Shown in pieces: positions 1 to 9,384 of a DNA stretch of 64,000 bases. Every line of letters begins with the position of its first letter. The first letter of the stretch is position 1. Source of the stretch: Bradyrhizobium vignae (GTDB lineage: Bacteria > Pseudomonadota > Alphaproteobacteria > Rhizobiales > Xanthobacteraceae); the NCBI RefSeq assembly GCF_004114425.1, contig NZ_RDQF01000018.1, forward strand, positions 1 to 64,000, given 5' to 3'. Made by a program: the position numbers and the translations under genes. Under the pieces are notes generated by a model. The model ran no database searches. It was not told where the DNA came from and worked only from the letters and a program-made list of their open reading frames with translations.

Positions 1-185
1 GGAGGGCGCGCTTCGCGAGCGGCTTGCTCCGACTCGCGGCAGCCGATCCAGAAAGACACCAGGGTGCGCTTCAGTAACATTGTCATCTGAGGCAATATGA
101 GGGGGCAGTTTTCCATGGCGCGCGACAGGCCGGATGCGTTGGTCTCGCCAAGCCGGCCCGGTAGTCCTCAAGCAGCCGCAGGTTT

Positions 186-440
186 TTGTCGCGGCGCGAA
201 CTCAGTTCAGCCAACCGGCGATGGATCTCACCCGCTCAAGCAAGCAATGGCGAAAGGCCTCCGCATCGATACTGGCCTCCGACGCAGCCCTGCCGGGTGT
301 GCCGGCAAACCCCATGCGATGCCCATCATCTGACATTCGCCCAGCCGCGGGCGCTCGGGCGCAAGGTCAGCGACGAGTTCACCGTCCCACTTTGCCGGTT
401 TCACCACCAGGCTGCATTGGCATGGCGATGAGACTTTGGC
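186..440 (+). pseudogene. HNH-type zinc-finger protein fragment
   Basis: A short reading frame carries a CRVC pair followed by DAHH and later PLCRFHH, a Cys/His arrangement like that of HNH-type proteins common in rhizobial phage and island regions. The frame breaks near 410: the frame ending at 431 stops, while another frame continues with the matching residues HWHGDE up to about 440. There it runs straight into the remains of a recombinase. No intact start or C-terminus can be seen, so I read it as a decayed fragment. The family assignment rests only on the motif. Confidence 0.5.
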
Positions 441-1160
441 GGGCGAACTTGCATCGTCAAGAACATCAAGCGCGTGATGGCCGCCGAGTACAGCCGCGAG
501 CTGTCAGCAAAGGTCTACGCCGGTCAATGCCGCTTTGCGCGGCTCGGCTACAAGCCTTGCGGACGTGCCGGTTACGCGCTCGTGCGGGAGCTCGTCGACG
601 AAAAAATGCAGACGAGACGAGTGATGAAAAAGGGGGAACGGAAGTACCTTCTGACCGACCACATCCGCATTCGACCAGGTGACCCCATGGAAATCGTGGT
701 CGTGAAGTGGATGTTCGAAAGGTTCCTGGAGGTGTAGGAGACAGTCATCGCTTGGGAGCTCAAGCAAAAAGGGCTCGTCTCAAGTACGGGCGTGCCATGG
801 ACCCGCGCCGCGGCTGGCACTGTTCCCAGAAATGAGAGCTATATCGGAAACCTGATCTTCAACCGAAAGTCCCAGAAGCTACGGCAGGCCGCGTCAAAAA
901 TCCGCCTGAACAAGGGATCCGAAGCGAGGGCTGCATCGAACCCATCATTGATCGCGAGGTCTTCTTCAGCGTTAAGATGATCGAGGAGCGGGGCGTTGAT
1001 CCTTAAGGTCACACGCTTCGCGAATTACCACCCGTCACGCAAGACGGTCCTCGTCGGAGGCGTACCGTTGATCTTGCTGAAGAGGAAATGCTCGTTCGGT
1101 TGCGCAAAACTCTTCTCAAAGAAGGCCGCTTAGCCGAGCAACCGATATAGATTTCGAAAA
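440..1160 (+). pseudogene. Large serine recombinase (Pin/resolvase superfamily), decayed
   Basis: The frame from about 447 reads KRVMAAEYSRELSAKV, typical of the segment just after the catalytic domain of large serine recombinases. It continues through a recombinase domain (VKWMFERFLEV) to an amber stop at 735-737. The same frame goes on with TGVPWTRAAAGTV and YIGNLIFNR, then the frame degrades, with LAEEEMLVRLRKTLL recognisable near 1080-1120. The N-terminal catalytic serine domain is absent. It is a non-functional relic of an integrating element and abuts the HNH-type fragment. Confidence 0.7.
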
Positions 1161-2211
1161 TTGCCGAAGTGAGTTTGGCAGGTCGCAGAGCAGCGCAGTC
1201 CGGGGGTGCGATCGACAATGGCCGGTGTCAAGTCGATTGTCGCGAAAATCCTAAGAGACGAACTCACGTCCATCGGCATCCGGTCATTGACCGTTCAGGA
1301 ATCTGAGAGGATTGCTGCTCATATCTTCGAGCGGATTATTGACCTCGAATTGGAGCTTGCCGCTCGTGACTTCACCTCCACGAGCCGTGATCGCGACTAG
1401 CCTTCTCGTGCTTTCGCGAGGTGCTGGTTCGACGAGCAGCCTGGCAAGAATTGAGGCGACTTGAGCCATTCCGACCTCCGTTGGCAACTTGCGAAACGGA
1501 GATCACGCCAGATTGACCGGGGCAGCGAGGGTCCGTATGCGCTTCCAGAGGGACAATGGCCTTGCTCAGAAAGCTATCAGCCGGCAGCTTACAGCAGCAT
1601 ACCCGGCTTCCCGAGCCACGCCAGCGCCGTCGAGCAAGCGGTCGAAAGCAATGCGGTCCAAAACCAGGAACGCCCACGGGCGGCGCTGATTGAGCGCAGA
1701 TACAGGAAGGCTCCGAGGATCTTTCCGTAATTCTTTCGAAATTCTCCGTTAAGCTTAGTTACTTCCGGCAGATCGGATAACGGCTTACATTCTTCGGCCA
1801 TTGCGCTGGGCTCCATTTGCGGCTGAACCAGCCCCCTATGAACCACTGTTTTGCCCGACGATGCAAGTTCCCATTTCGGGTTTTCGGTACGCCGCAGGTC
1901 GCCGACCGCTAGAGCCTGGTAGAGAGTTGGTCGCCAATCAAAAATGCGACCCAAGTAGCTCAGTCGCCTATCTCAGACTTGAATGGGACCAGCGAGGAAG
2001 CTCATCGCCGGGCCGGGATCGGCGCAGGTTCGGCCGCACCATCGCGTAGAGCAGGAAAAGGCCGATGGTGACGGCCACCGCCAGCAGATGCCGCCTCCAA
2101 GTCTTCGGATTAAATGCCTAGCAGTGATGCATCTAGCCGTCGGGATGATGTTCTCCAGCTGAGCTCGGAATGCTTGAGTTCCTGCTTCGATACCCAGCCA
2201 AGCTTGAGGTC
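1161..2211. other. Gene-poor stretch with no supported gene
   Basis: About 1 kb without a recognisable gene. A 64-codon plus-strand frame (1206-1400) has an ordinary composition but no family I recognise. Near 1990-2090 the minus strand encodes one hydrophobic stretch (AVTIGLFLLYAMVRPN) with no start or continuation, perhaps a fragment of a membrane protein. I take the region to be degenerate DNA continuous with the recombinase relic. Confidence 0.4.
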
Positions 2212-2607
2212 TCATCCATTGTTCCGCTTCATGTGTTTGAATCCTCGCCGCTGCCGCAACAGGGCAGCCTTCTCATAACGTTCCAACCCGTGCAGAAGTC
2301 TCATTTGTCTTGGTTCGGCGCCCTCGATCACAGCCAAGATCAGATCGAGCTGAATAGCTCGCAAGCGATCTTGTCGACTCCTGGCTTGAGCCAGATCTTG
2401 GAGCGCGATCTCCATACCCGCGCCTTTGAACTCCTCCGCAAACACTGCATCGAACCCGGCGAAATCAGAAGCATCGGAATCGTTCCAACGAGACAAACCA
2501 TGCCGACAAGCGTTGCGGCTCGATATTGCTTTCCCAGCGCTCGTTTGCGGGCCTGTACTCTTGGCTGCGTTTGCACGATTGGCTTCGATCTGTTGCTTAG
2601 ACGCCAA
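2212..2607 (-). CDS. Conserved hypothetical protein (ANRANAAKSTGP family)
   Basis: A 131-residue protein with no membrane segment. Its N-terminus has the signature ANRANAAKSTGP followed by GKAISSRNACRHGLS. I recognise this from short proteins of unknown function found in many copies in Bradyrhizobium and other genomes, often near insertion sequences. The rest is helical and charged, ending in a basic tail. It starts at an ATG and lies alone between the mobile-element relics and the heptose phosphatase gene. No function can be assigned. Confidence 0.6.
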   Translation of the reverse strand: MASKQQIEANRANAAKSTGPQTSAGKAISSRNACRHGLSRWNDSDASDFAGFDAVFAEEFKGAGMEIALQDLAQARSRQDRLRAIQLDLILAVIEGAEPRQMRLLHGLERYEKAALLRQRRGFKHMKRNNG

Positions 2608-2669
2608 ATTCCCTCCTTGATTTCGTCAGCTAGCAATCGACCGAACTTCTAATCGCGAAGCCGACAGCA

Positions 2670-3233
2670 TCAATCCTCTGTTCCCGCGCCTCCACGATGC
2701 GACAGTGCTTGATGCGGACGATTATGGGATCGCGTCGTTAACAGCGGAGCGATAAAGGTATGGAGGTTAGACCCATTGAACAGATAGGCTGCAATGCCGG
2801 CCGCCTGCGCCGCAGCAAGGTCGCTCTGCTTGTCCCCGATCATGAAGCTAACATCGATATCCACCGGGTATCGCTCAAGCAGAGCTCTAATCATCCCCGG
2901 CTGCGGCTTGCGACAGTTGCAAAGGACACGGTATCGCTCAATCAGTCCATCAGGGTGATGTGGGCAGAACTCGAACGCATCGATATGCGCACCAACGATG
3001 GCCAGCTCACGCGACATCCATTCGTGCAAATTGCGAACATGCCGCTCCTCATAATAGCCCCGCGCAATACCCGATTGATTCGTTACGACAAACGCAAAAT
3101 ATCCGGCGTCATTGACTGCCTTTACGGCTTGTTGGGCTCCTTCCACCCACCGGATTTTGTTGGGATCAAAAGCATAGCCGTCGTCCTCATTGAGAACGCC
3201 ATCACGATCAAAGAAAACTGCTGGACGCTTCAA
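2670..3233 (-). CDS. gmhB: D-glycero-D-manno-heptose 1,7-bisphosphate 7-phosphatase-like HAD protein
   Basis: A 187-residue HAD-superfamily phosphatase of the GmhB/HisB-N type. Motif I FDRDGVLN is at residues 8-15, motif II VVTNQSG around 49-55, the zinc-site segment CPHHPDG...CNCRKP around 90-110, and motif III GDKQSD near 137-142. GmhB removes the 7-phosphate from heptose bisphosphate on the way to ADP- or GDP-heptose for LPS. The length is normal. It lies alone beyond the 3' end of the polysaccharide locus, between phage relics, so its link to that pathway is by position only. Histidinol-phosphate phosphatase is a less likely alternative because no his genes are near. Confidence 0.8.
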   Translation of the reverse strand: MKRPAVFFDRDGVLNEDDGYAFDPNKIRWVEGAQQAVKAVNDAGYFAFVVTNQSGIARGYYEERHVRNLHEWMSRELAIVGAHIDAFEFCPHHPDGLIERYRVLCNCRKPQPGMIRALLERYPVDIDVSFMIGDKQSDLAAAQAAGIAAYLFNGSNLHTFIAPLLTTRSHNRPHQALSHRGGAGTED

Positions 3234-3633
3234 AGCTCACTCACCCACGTTCGGAGGAATACTGCTGATCTTCCGACAATCACTGCTCCATTTCAACAAG
3301 TCGCAGTCGGACAGCATCATGATCCTTCTCTGCGCTGCGCCTCTTGCACATGCAGCTGTTTGCTGTTGAAGCGTAAATTGGCTTCGTTTTGTCGCTTTGA
3401 TGCTGGTCCGCCTCCCGTCATCCCTGCCCTAAGCGCGTGAGAACAAGAGCCATTCTTGCAGCCAAAACGAACAACAATGTTGCTGCAGAAAGGACTGGCG
3501 ATCCGGCGCGATTGGAGCGTTACTGAGTTGGCCGGGCGCCAACGCGATTATAGCGCCGGTATCTCGCCTCGCGGCCACGGGGCTTCGGGCAGTGCGGCAT
3601 GTAAAGCCGCTTGTTCTTGCGTAGGAGATACCG
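3234..3633. other. No gene seen; leads into phage-type pseudogene
   Basis: Roughly 400 bases without a credible reading frame. The stretch just before 3634 has a good Shine-Dalgarno sequence (GGAG at 3624-3627) for the GTG start of the YqaJ-type pseudogene. Otherwise I see nothing I can name. Confidence 0.4.
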
Positions 3634-4290
3634 GTGACAACCGTTCAAACGAATGGCGCAGACGTGCCAAATCAAATCATCACATTCAACCCGAACGATC
3701 GGCGCCTTTTCATCGGCGGCTCGGACGCTCGCATCATCATCGGGGACGACCAGGAGAGCCTTATTCGCCTTTAGCGCGAAAAACGCGGCGAAGCAGAGCC
3801 TGAGGATCTTTAGGACAATCTCATTGTCCAGCTCGGCACGGTTACTGAGGTCTTGAACCGCGCGTGGTATCAGCGGGCAAGCGGTCACACGATCAAAGAC
3901 ATCCAAAAAGCGCGTCCGCCATCCCGTGCACAGATGGATGGCGGCAACGCTGGACGGGACCGTCGAACAGACCGGCGCCCTTTTCGAAGCCAAATTCATG
4001 CTGCCCTGGGCCTTCGGAGGAGGCCGCGGCCGAGAAGCATATGGCGCAGCTGCAGCACAACATGTGGGTGATTGCTCCCCGCAACGCGGTGCTCTCGATC
4101 ATCATCGGGGGACGGCAAATGGGTCGAGATCAAAATCCATGCCGATCCGCTCTACCACATCTCCTCCTCACTGCCGAGAAGAAGTTCTGGCGCTGCGTCC
4201 TGTCGCGCGCCGATCAGGAAGAGCGCGTCAATCAAGGTGAGAGAGTTCCAGATCGACGCGCTACAGCGTCCTGAGCGGCGAAGCTACAAA
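3634..4290 (+). pseudogene. YqaJ-type viral recombinase/exonuclease, multiply disrupted
   Basis: A GTG start at 3634 with a Shine-Dalgarno sequence opens a protein that can be followed only by hopping frames. In order the pieces are IGGSDARIIIGDD, REKRGEAEPEDL, NLIVQLGTVTEVLNRAWY, HPVHRWMAATLDGTVE, FEAKFMLPW, QLQHNMWV, GKWVEIKIHADPLY and LLLTAEKKFWRCV. This is the layout of YqaJ/lambda-exonuclease-like phage nucleases, in which FEAK carries the catalytic E-x-K. Two in-frame TAG codons interrupt it (after SLIRL and after PEDL), and at least four frameshifts follow. It is clearly dead and marks an old prophage or island at the edge of the polysaccharide locus. Confidence 0.75.
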
Positions 4291-4422
4291 TCCAATTCTC
4301 ACTTCTTACTTGCTCAGCTCCGGAATAGGTGCCACGGGATGTGAGCCTCTGATGGATATGGATCAGATCACGCTTGATCTAAAACGCCTCAAAGGAGGCC
4401 TGTGGCGCCTCCTTGGATAGAG

Positions 4423-5401
4423 CTAGAGGGAGCCCGTGCTACTCGCAATCTCAGTATTGTACTCGTGGGACAGATACGCCGCATAGGTGCGCTTCAGACC
4501 ATCATGAAGCGACGTCGCCGCACACCAGCCTAGGTTCGTGAGACGACTGACATCGAGCAGCTTGCGCGGCGTCCCATCTGGGCGAGAGGTGTCGAAATGA
4601 ATCTCGCCGATGTAGCCGATGACGTCTGCCACGAGATGTGCGAACTCAGCTATGGTAATATCCATGCCTGTGCCAACGTTGATCAACTCCGCACCTGAAT
4701 AGCTCTTCATGAGGTGCACGCAGGCATCCGCCATGTCGTCGACATATAGGAACTCGCGCCGCGGCGTGCCCGTGCCCCACACCACCACGGTTCTCGCGCC
4801 CGACACCTTCGCCTCGTGAAAGCGGCGAATAAGAGCCGCCACCACATGGCTCAATTCAGGATGATAATTATCGCCGGGGCCGTAGAGATTAGTCGGCATC
4901 ACGCTGATGAAGTCGCTCCCGTACTGGTGACGATAGGCCTCTGCCATCTTGATGCCGGCGATCTTGGCGATCGCATAGGGCTCGTTGGTCGACTCCAGAG
5001 GGCCTGTGAGCATGGCGTCTTCATGCAGAGGCTGCGGTGCGAGCTTCGGATAGATGCAGGACGATCCCAGGAACATCAATTTTTCGACGCCGCTTTGATG
5101 CGCCGCATGGAGAACGTTCGTCGCGATCGCGATGTTGTCGTAAGATGAACTCAGCGCGCAACGTGTCGTTGGCGACAATGCCGCCGACCTTTGCGGCGGC
5201 GAGGAACGCGACTTGCGGCCGCATCTGCGCGAACCAGTCGAACACAGCAGCCTGGTTGCGGAGATCGACCTCGTGCCGCTCGACCGTCACGAGCCTGACG
5301 TCTTCCCGGGCGAGCCGGCGCAGGAGCGCACTGCCGACCATGCCGCGATGGCCGGCGACATAGACGCTCTTGCCTCTGAGCTCAAAGGGTACTCTTGCCA
5401 C
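4423..5401 (-). pseudogene. fcl: GDP-L-fucose synthase, split by a one-base insertion
   Basis: GDP-L-fucose synthase (WcaG/Fcl, an SDR enzyme) epimerises and reduces GDP-4-keto-6-deoxymannose to GDP-L-fucose. The N-terminal part (5401 down to about 5144) has the nucleotide-binding GHRGMVGSAL and ends in LRAEFI. The remainder is in another frame, starting YDNIAIATNV and containing the catalytic NEPYAIAKIAG (YxxxK), then GDNYHPE and REFLYVDDMAD, to a normal C-terminus. Removing one A of the AA at 5142-5143 restores a continuous protein of about 325 residues, the normal length. The start overlaps the end of gmd by 20 bases, so it was the second gene of a gmd-fcl pair. It is either a real recent inactivation or a sequencing error. 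Confidence 0.88.
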
Positions 5402-6452
5402 TTCCGGCGTCCCGTTTTGCTTCGGCTAGATCGCTCGCTACCATTTCCTCGACGAGTTTGGCAAAGCTCCGCTTCGGCTTCCAGCCGAGCACCTGACGCG
5501 CTTTGCTCGCGTCCCCCACAAGGAGATCGACCTCGGTCGGCCGGAAATAGGTGGGATCGATCCGCACCACCGTCTTGCCACTCGTGAGATCAACGCCGGT
5601 TTCTTCCACGCCCTGCCCGCGCCATTCGATGCGTCTTCCGACCTGCCCGAAGGCGAGCTCGACCATCTCCCGCACGGAACGCATCTCCCCGGTGGCGAGC
5701 ACAAAATCGTCCGGCTTGTCGGCTTGGAGGATCATGTGCATGCCCTCCACATAGTCGCGCGCATGCCCCCAGTCGCGCTTGGCCTCCAGGTTCCCAAGAT
5801 AGAGTGTATCCTCCAGCCCGACCTCTATGCGGGCGACGCCGCGGGTGATCTTGCGGGTTACAAAGGTCTCCCCGCGGATTGGACTCTCATGATTGAACAG
5901 GATGCCATTGGATGCAAACATGCCATATGCTTCGCGGTAGTTTACCGTGATCCAGTAGCCGTAGAGCTTGGCCACGCCGTAAGGCGAGCGCGGATAGAAT
6001 GGCGTGGTCTCCTTCTGTGGGATTTCCTGCACCAGGCCATAGAGCTCGGAAGTTGAGGCTTGATAGAACCGCGTCTCCTTCTCCATACCGAGAATGCGGA
6101 TCGCCTCCAGAAGCCGCAGCACGCCAATCGCATCCGCATTAGCGGTATATTCAGGGCTCTCGAAGCTGACGGCAACGTGGCTTTGCGCGGCGAGATTGTA
6201 GATCTCGGTCGGCCGGATCTGCTGCACCAGGCGGATCAGATTGGATGAATCGGTCATGTCGCCGTAGTGCATCAGGAAGGGCACGTTGCCGACATGTGGG
6301 TCCTGATAAAGGTGATCTACGCGCCCGGTGTTGAATGAGGACGAGCGTCGCTTGATGCCGTGCACGATGTATCCGAGCGACAGCAGATGTTCGACGAGGT
6401 AGGCACCGTCCTGGCCAGTCACGCCGGTAATTAGAGCAATCTGCTTGGTCAT
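5382..6452 (-). CDS. gmd: GDP-mannose 4,6-dehydratase
   Basis: A 356-residue extended SDR enzyme that converts GDP-D-mannose to GDP-4-keto-6-deoxy-D-mannose, the precursor of GDP-fucose, GDP-rhamnose and GDP-perosamine. The NAD(P)-binding GVTGQDGAYL is at residues 9-18, the Gmd-specific FNTGRVDHLY around 40-49, the catalytic SPYGVAK near 155-161, and NHESPIRGETFVTRKI just after. The length is normal and it starts at ATG. It is the first gene of a short gmd-fcl unit with its own 324-base upstream region, shared with the divergent acyltransferase. With fcl frameshifted, its product may go to another GDP-sugar such as perosamine. Confidence 0.97.
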   Translation of the reverse strand: MTKQIALITGVTGQDGAYLVEHLLSLGYIVHGIKRRSSSFNTGRVDHLYQDPHVGNVPFLMHYGDMTDSSNLIRLVQQIRPTEIYNLAAQSHVAVSFESPEYTANADAIGVLRLLEAIRILGMEKETRFYQASTSELYGLVQEIPQKETTPFYPRSPYGVAKLYGYWITVNYREAYGMFASNGILFNHESPIRGETFVTRKITRGVARIEVGLEDTLYLGNLEAKRDWGHARDYVEGMHMILQADKPDDFVLATGEMRSVREMVELAFGQVGRRIEWRGQGVEETGVDLTSGKTVVRIDPTYFRPTEVDLLVGDASKARQVLGWKPKRSFAKLVEEMVASDLAEAKRDAGSGKSTL

Positions 6453-6740
6453 CGCTTAGCGTCTCTAGAACCCGCGGCGCAGGCGCAATGCCGATACGGG
6501 ACGAAAATAAAGCCTGTTCTCACCACCCTTCTTGGACACAGACTCGAGGACAGGTCAAGCCCGGTCAGAGGAAACTCGAGATTGGATGGGCATACTATGG
6601 CGGGGGAGGCCAGAACCAATGCTCGCGCATCTTGGGTCTTGTCGTGGAGAGCGGAGCGATGCCAGTGTGCCGGCCCGCAAGGATTGACTTGATGCTCTTG
6701 GAAGAACGCTGTTGGAAAAGCTCTACCGGTTCTCGGCTGT

Positions 6741-6748
6741 GCTATACT
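6741..6748 (+). promoter_or_regulatory. Possible extended -10 promoter for the acyltransferase gene
   Basis: TGCTATACT, with the -10 hexamer TATACT at 6743-6748, ends 28 bases before the ATG at 6777. This looks like an extended -10 element. No good -35 hexamer is seen at the normal distance, so this is a tentative call from sequence alone. Confidence 0.3.
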
Positions 6749-6776
6749 GTTTTGCATCACCTCCATAAGAGGCATC

Positions 6777-7892
6777 ATGCCCGAAGATAGATTGTCCCAG
6801 GCTGCAGACCGCGACGGGTTTTTAGATTGCCTGAAGGGGCTCGCAATCATGACAGTGGTAGCTGGTCACACGTTCCAGGGGGCAACACCGGATTTTGACG
6901 AATACTGGCCCTTTCGGGTGATCTACGCGTTCCACATGCCCATGTTCATGTTTGTCTCGGGCATGACTGCATCATTCGTTTACCAACGACAAATCGCCGC
7001 TGGGTCCAACGTCTCGGTTTTGCGAGACGACCTTTGGAAAAAAGCGCAACGACTCCTGGTTCCATTTTTGGCATGGGCGATTGTCAGTTATTTCTTACAC
7101 CCGCTGGGCGACTTTGTTGCCCATATGGCTAAGGTCATTGCGTTCCCGGATAAAGGACTTTGGTTCCTGCTGGCGCTTTTTCAATGCAGTGTCGCGCTGA
7201 CCGTGGCCACCTGGCTCATAATCGTTTTCCGTAGATGTGCTCCGCAGGACCAAGCACTTTCCTGGGGCAACCCCTGGACGCAGGCTGGTGCCTTGATTGT
7301 TGCAACCTTTTTGGTGAACTTGGTCAGTCGTTGCATTCCCAACGGGTTCGGTCTCTATCTCGCGCGAGTGCACTTTCCCTACTTTGTCGCAGGCCTAGTC
7401 TACCAGATCGCCCTCTCCCGCGGCTTACCAGCAATCCTTCGCCCGCTTCCCTATCTAGTCTTCTTGGCCCTCGTCCCTTTCTGGCATCGGACGAACGTAT
7501 CGTCGGTTATCGCTTATTTTCCCGTCTCCTGGGCCTCGCCCCGTTCGATCAATTCCATCTACGTTATGATTGTCGCCGCAGCCGGCACGTTGGCGTTCGT
7601 CGACCTTGCGGGGAGCATCTATCGTCGCCTACCTGTTTTCTTGGAGCGGCCGCTTCCGTTTCTTGGCCAACGATCCTTGGATATTTATGCAATCCACTTC
7701 CACGTTCTTGGAACGTGGCCTCCGATCATAGCGCCCATACTGTACAGTCTGGCGGTGTCCACAGCACTGAGACTCAATTCATGGACGGCTTTGATTTTTT
7801 TTGGTCAACGCCAAAGCCTACTGTCGCAAGGACGCGATAGCGATTTTCTCCTGCGGGAAGCCAAGCAGTCTCAATCGACAGAAGCGCAATGA
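6777..7892 (+). CDS. Acyltransferase 3 family membrane protein
   Basis: A 371-residue integral membrane protein of the OafA/OatA/NodX acyltransferase-3 family, which transfers acetyl or similar groups to surface sugars. The N-terminus carries RDGFLDCLKGLAI and, shortly after, the family histidine in VVAGHTF. It continues with about nine to ten hydrophobic segments including KGLWFLLALF and LDIYAIHFHVLG. It is on the plus strand, opposite to the main polysaccharide operon, with its own promoter region facing gmd. The last 35 residues are polar and end without a clear family match, so the extreme C-terminus may have changed. Its acceptor is presumably the glycan made by the surrounding locus. 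Confidence 0.85.
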   Translation: MPEDRLSQAADRDGFLDCLKGLAIMTVVAGHTFQGATPDFDEYWPFRVIYAFHMPMFMFVSGMTASFVYQRQIAAGSNVSVLRDDLWKKAQRLLVPFLAWAIVSYFLHPLGDFVAHMAKVIAFPDKGLWFLLALFQCSVALTVATWLIIVFRRCAPQDQALSWGNPWTQAGALIVATFLVNLVSRCIPNGFGLYLARVHFPYFVAGLVYQIALSRGLPAILRPLPYLVFLALVPFWHRTNVSSVIAYFPVSWASPRSINSIYVMIVAAAGTLAFVDLAGSIYRRLPVFLERPLPFLGQRSLDIYAIHFHVLGTWPPIIAPILYSLAVSTALRLNSWTALIFFGQRQSLLSQGRDSDFLLREAKQSQSTEAQ

Positions 7893-8174
7893 GGAGTCGG
7901 TTCTGCATGATATGCGGAAACACGCCGATTCTAATTGGCCCTTTTGGGGTAGCGGATCGCTGCCTGACAGGATGATCGTATCGACTTGAGAAGCGATAAA
8001 ATGTGCGACCAACAAATCGCCTTTAGCTGGAAACACCGAAACACCTCTCGCACTCCCGAGATCGGCCCATAGGCTCAGTCGTTCGAGAACCGCACCGCCA
8101 CTACCCACTACCTACGAGCCCGCCCGTAATTGCCCGCTATAATAAGATGTACCAACACCAGCAGGACAGTGACG
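7893..8174. other. No gene seen between acyltransferase and IS element
   Basis: About 280 bases between the acyltransferase stop and the insertion sequence. A 96-codon minus-strand frame (7818-8108) partly overlaps the acyltransferase and has no family resemblance. Another minus frame has a hydrophobic run (VTVLLVLVHLIIAG) but no start. I consider the stretch non-coding or degenerate. Confidence 0.4.
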
Positions 8175-8196
8175 ATTCTGACCTGCCACCGAACTT

Positions 8197-9124
8197 TCAT
8201 CCGGCCGCGGTTAGAGCCTCGGGGTTTTGTACGCCAAGCGGCGCGGTTGTAGCAACGGACGATCGGCGGAGCTGGTCGGGGTTGCGTAGCCGATCGTCCG
8301 TTGCGGTGAGGTGGGCGGCATAAGCCGCGGGGGTCATGTATTTCAGCGACGAGTGAGGCCGCTGAAGATTGTAGTCGGCAACCCAATTGGCGATCTTGGC
8401 GCGGGCGTCGTCGAGATCGAAGAACAGAGTCTCGTTGAGCAGCTCGTCGCGCATCCGGCCGTTGAAACTCTCGACGAAGCCGTTCTGCATCGGCTTTCCC
8501 GGTGCAATGAAGTGCCAGTCGATGGCTGCGTCCCTGCACCAGGCGAGCATGGCATTGCAGGTGAACTCGGTGCCGTGGTCGGACACGATCATTCCTGGCT
8601 TGCCGCGTCGTTCGACGACGGCCGTCAGTTCGCGGGCGACGCGTCGTCCTGAGATCGACGTATCCGGAATGGCGCCCAGACATTCCTTGGTGACGTCGTC
8701 GACGATGTTGAGGATGCGGAAGCGCCGACCGTTGGCGAATTGGTCGTGGACGAAATCCAGCGACCAGCGCGCGTTGGGCATCGCCTCGACTAGGATTGGG
8801 GCACGGGTCCCCACGGCCTTGCGGCGAGCCCGCCGCTTGCGGACGGTGAGCCCTTCTTCGCGATAAAAGCCGGTAGATCCGGTTGATCCCCGATGGCTCC
8901 CCCTCCCGCCGCAGCAGCACGAACAGCCGGCGGTAGCCGAACCGCCGCCGCTCGTTGGCAAGGTCACGCAGCCGGCCACGGAGAGTCGCGTCCGGAGAAC
9001 GGCTGTAGCGATAGCGGATCATCTTCCGATCCGCTCCGACAATCGAACAGGCCCGCCCCTCCGACAGGCTCATGACGGCCTGCAGATGCGCGACCGCAGC
9101 GCGCTTGGCGGCGGGCCCTACCAT
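8197..9124 (-). pseudogene. IS3-family transposase OrfB (DDE integrase), frameshifted
   Basis: The frame from ATG 9124 gives the HTH_21-type domain (SEGRACSIVGADRKMIRYR, RFGYRRLFVLL) up to INRIYRL near 8870. It then loses homology. The rest is one frame over: YREEGLTVRKRRA, first catalytic D in WSLDFVHDQF, second in SDHGTEFT, and E in FVESFNGRMRDE, down to the stop at 8197. The run of four A at 8865-8868 (plus strand) has one base more than needed for a continuous frame. The transposase is therefore probably inactive unless slippage rescues it. All three DDE residues are otherwise present. Confidence 0.88.
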
Positions 9125-9384
9125 TTTTTTGAAAGCAGCTCGCGAAGGGCGGCGGCGTCGAGCATCTGCTCGGCTAGAAGCTTCTTCAGCTTCGCGTTCT
9201 CGTCCTCCAGCGCCCTCAGCCGCTTCGCCTCTGAAACGTCCATGCCGCCGAATTTGGCCTTCCAATTGTAGATCGTTGCTTCCGAGACCCCGTGCTTGCG
9301 AGCCAGGTCGGCCGTCTTTGCTCCAGCCTCATGCTCCTTCAATACCGCGATAATCTGCTCTTCCGTGAACCTTGCTCGCTTCAT
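9118..9384 (-). CDS. IS3-family transposase OrfA
   Basis: An 88-residue helix-turn-helix protein. It opens MKRARFTEEQIIAVLKE, has the recognition helix region HGVSEATIYNWKAKFGG near residues 33-49, and a leucine-rich coiled coil (RLRALEDENAKLKKLL) that mediates OrfA/OrfAB pairing. The ATG at 9384 was chosen because it begins the conserved N-terminus; an upstream in-frame codon at 9420 adds 12 unrelated residues. A run of seven A on the coding strand (9124-9130) lies just before its stop. This is the expected place for -1 frameshifting that yields the OrfAB transposase. Confidence 0.92.
   Translation of the reverse strand: MKRARFTEEQIIAVLKEHEAGAKTADLARKHGVSEATIYNWKAKFGGMDVSEAKRLRALEDENAKLKKLLAEQMLDAAALRELLSKKW

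Noticed and set aside
1206..1400. A 64-codon ORF beyond the recombinase relic
   Set aside because: Plausible composition but no family, no clear ribosome-binding site and located in decayed DNA; not strong enough to list as a gene.
6449..6850. A 133-codon minus-strand frame in the gmd/acyltransferase gap
   Set aside because: It overlaps the acyltransferase start and the shared promoter region and shows no domain.
8108..9265. A 385-codon minus-strand frame across the IS element
   Set aside because: It joins the first third of orfB to out-of-frame sequence. The DDE residues are in the other frame, so the long frame is an effect of the one-base lesion.
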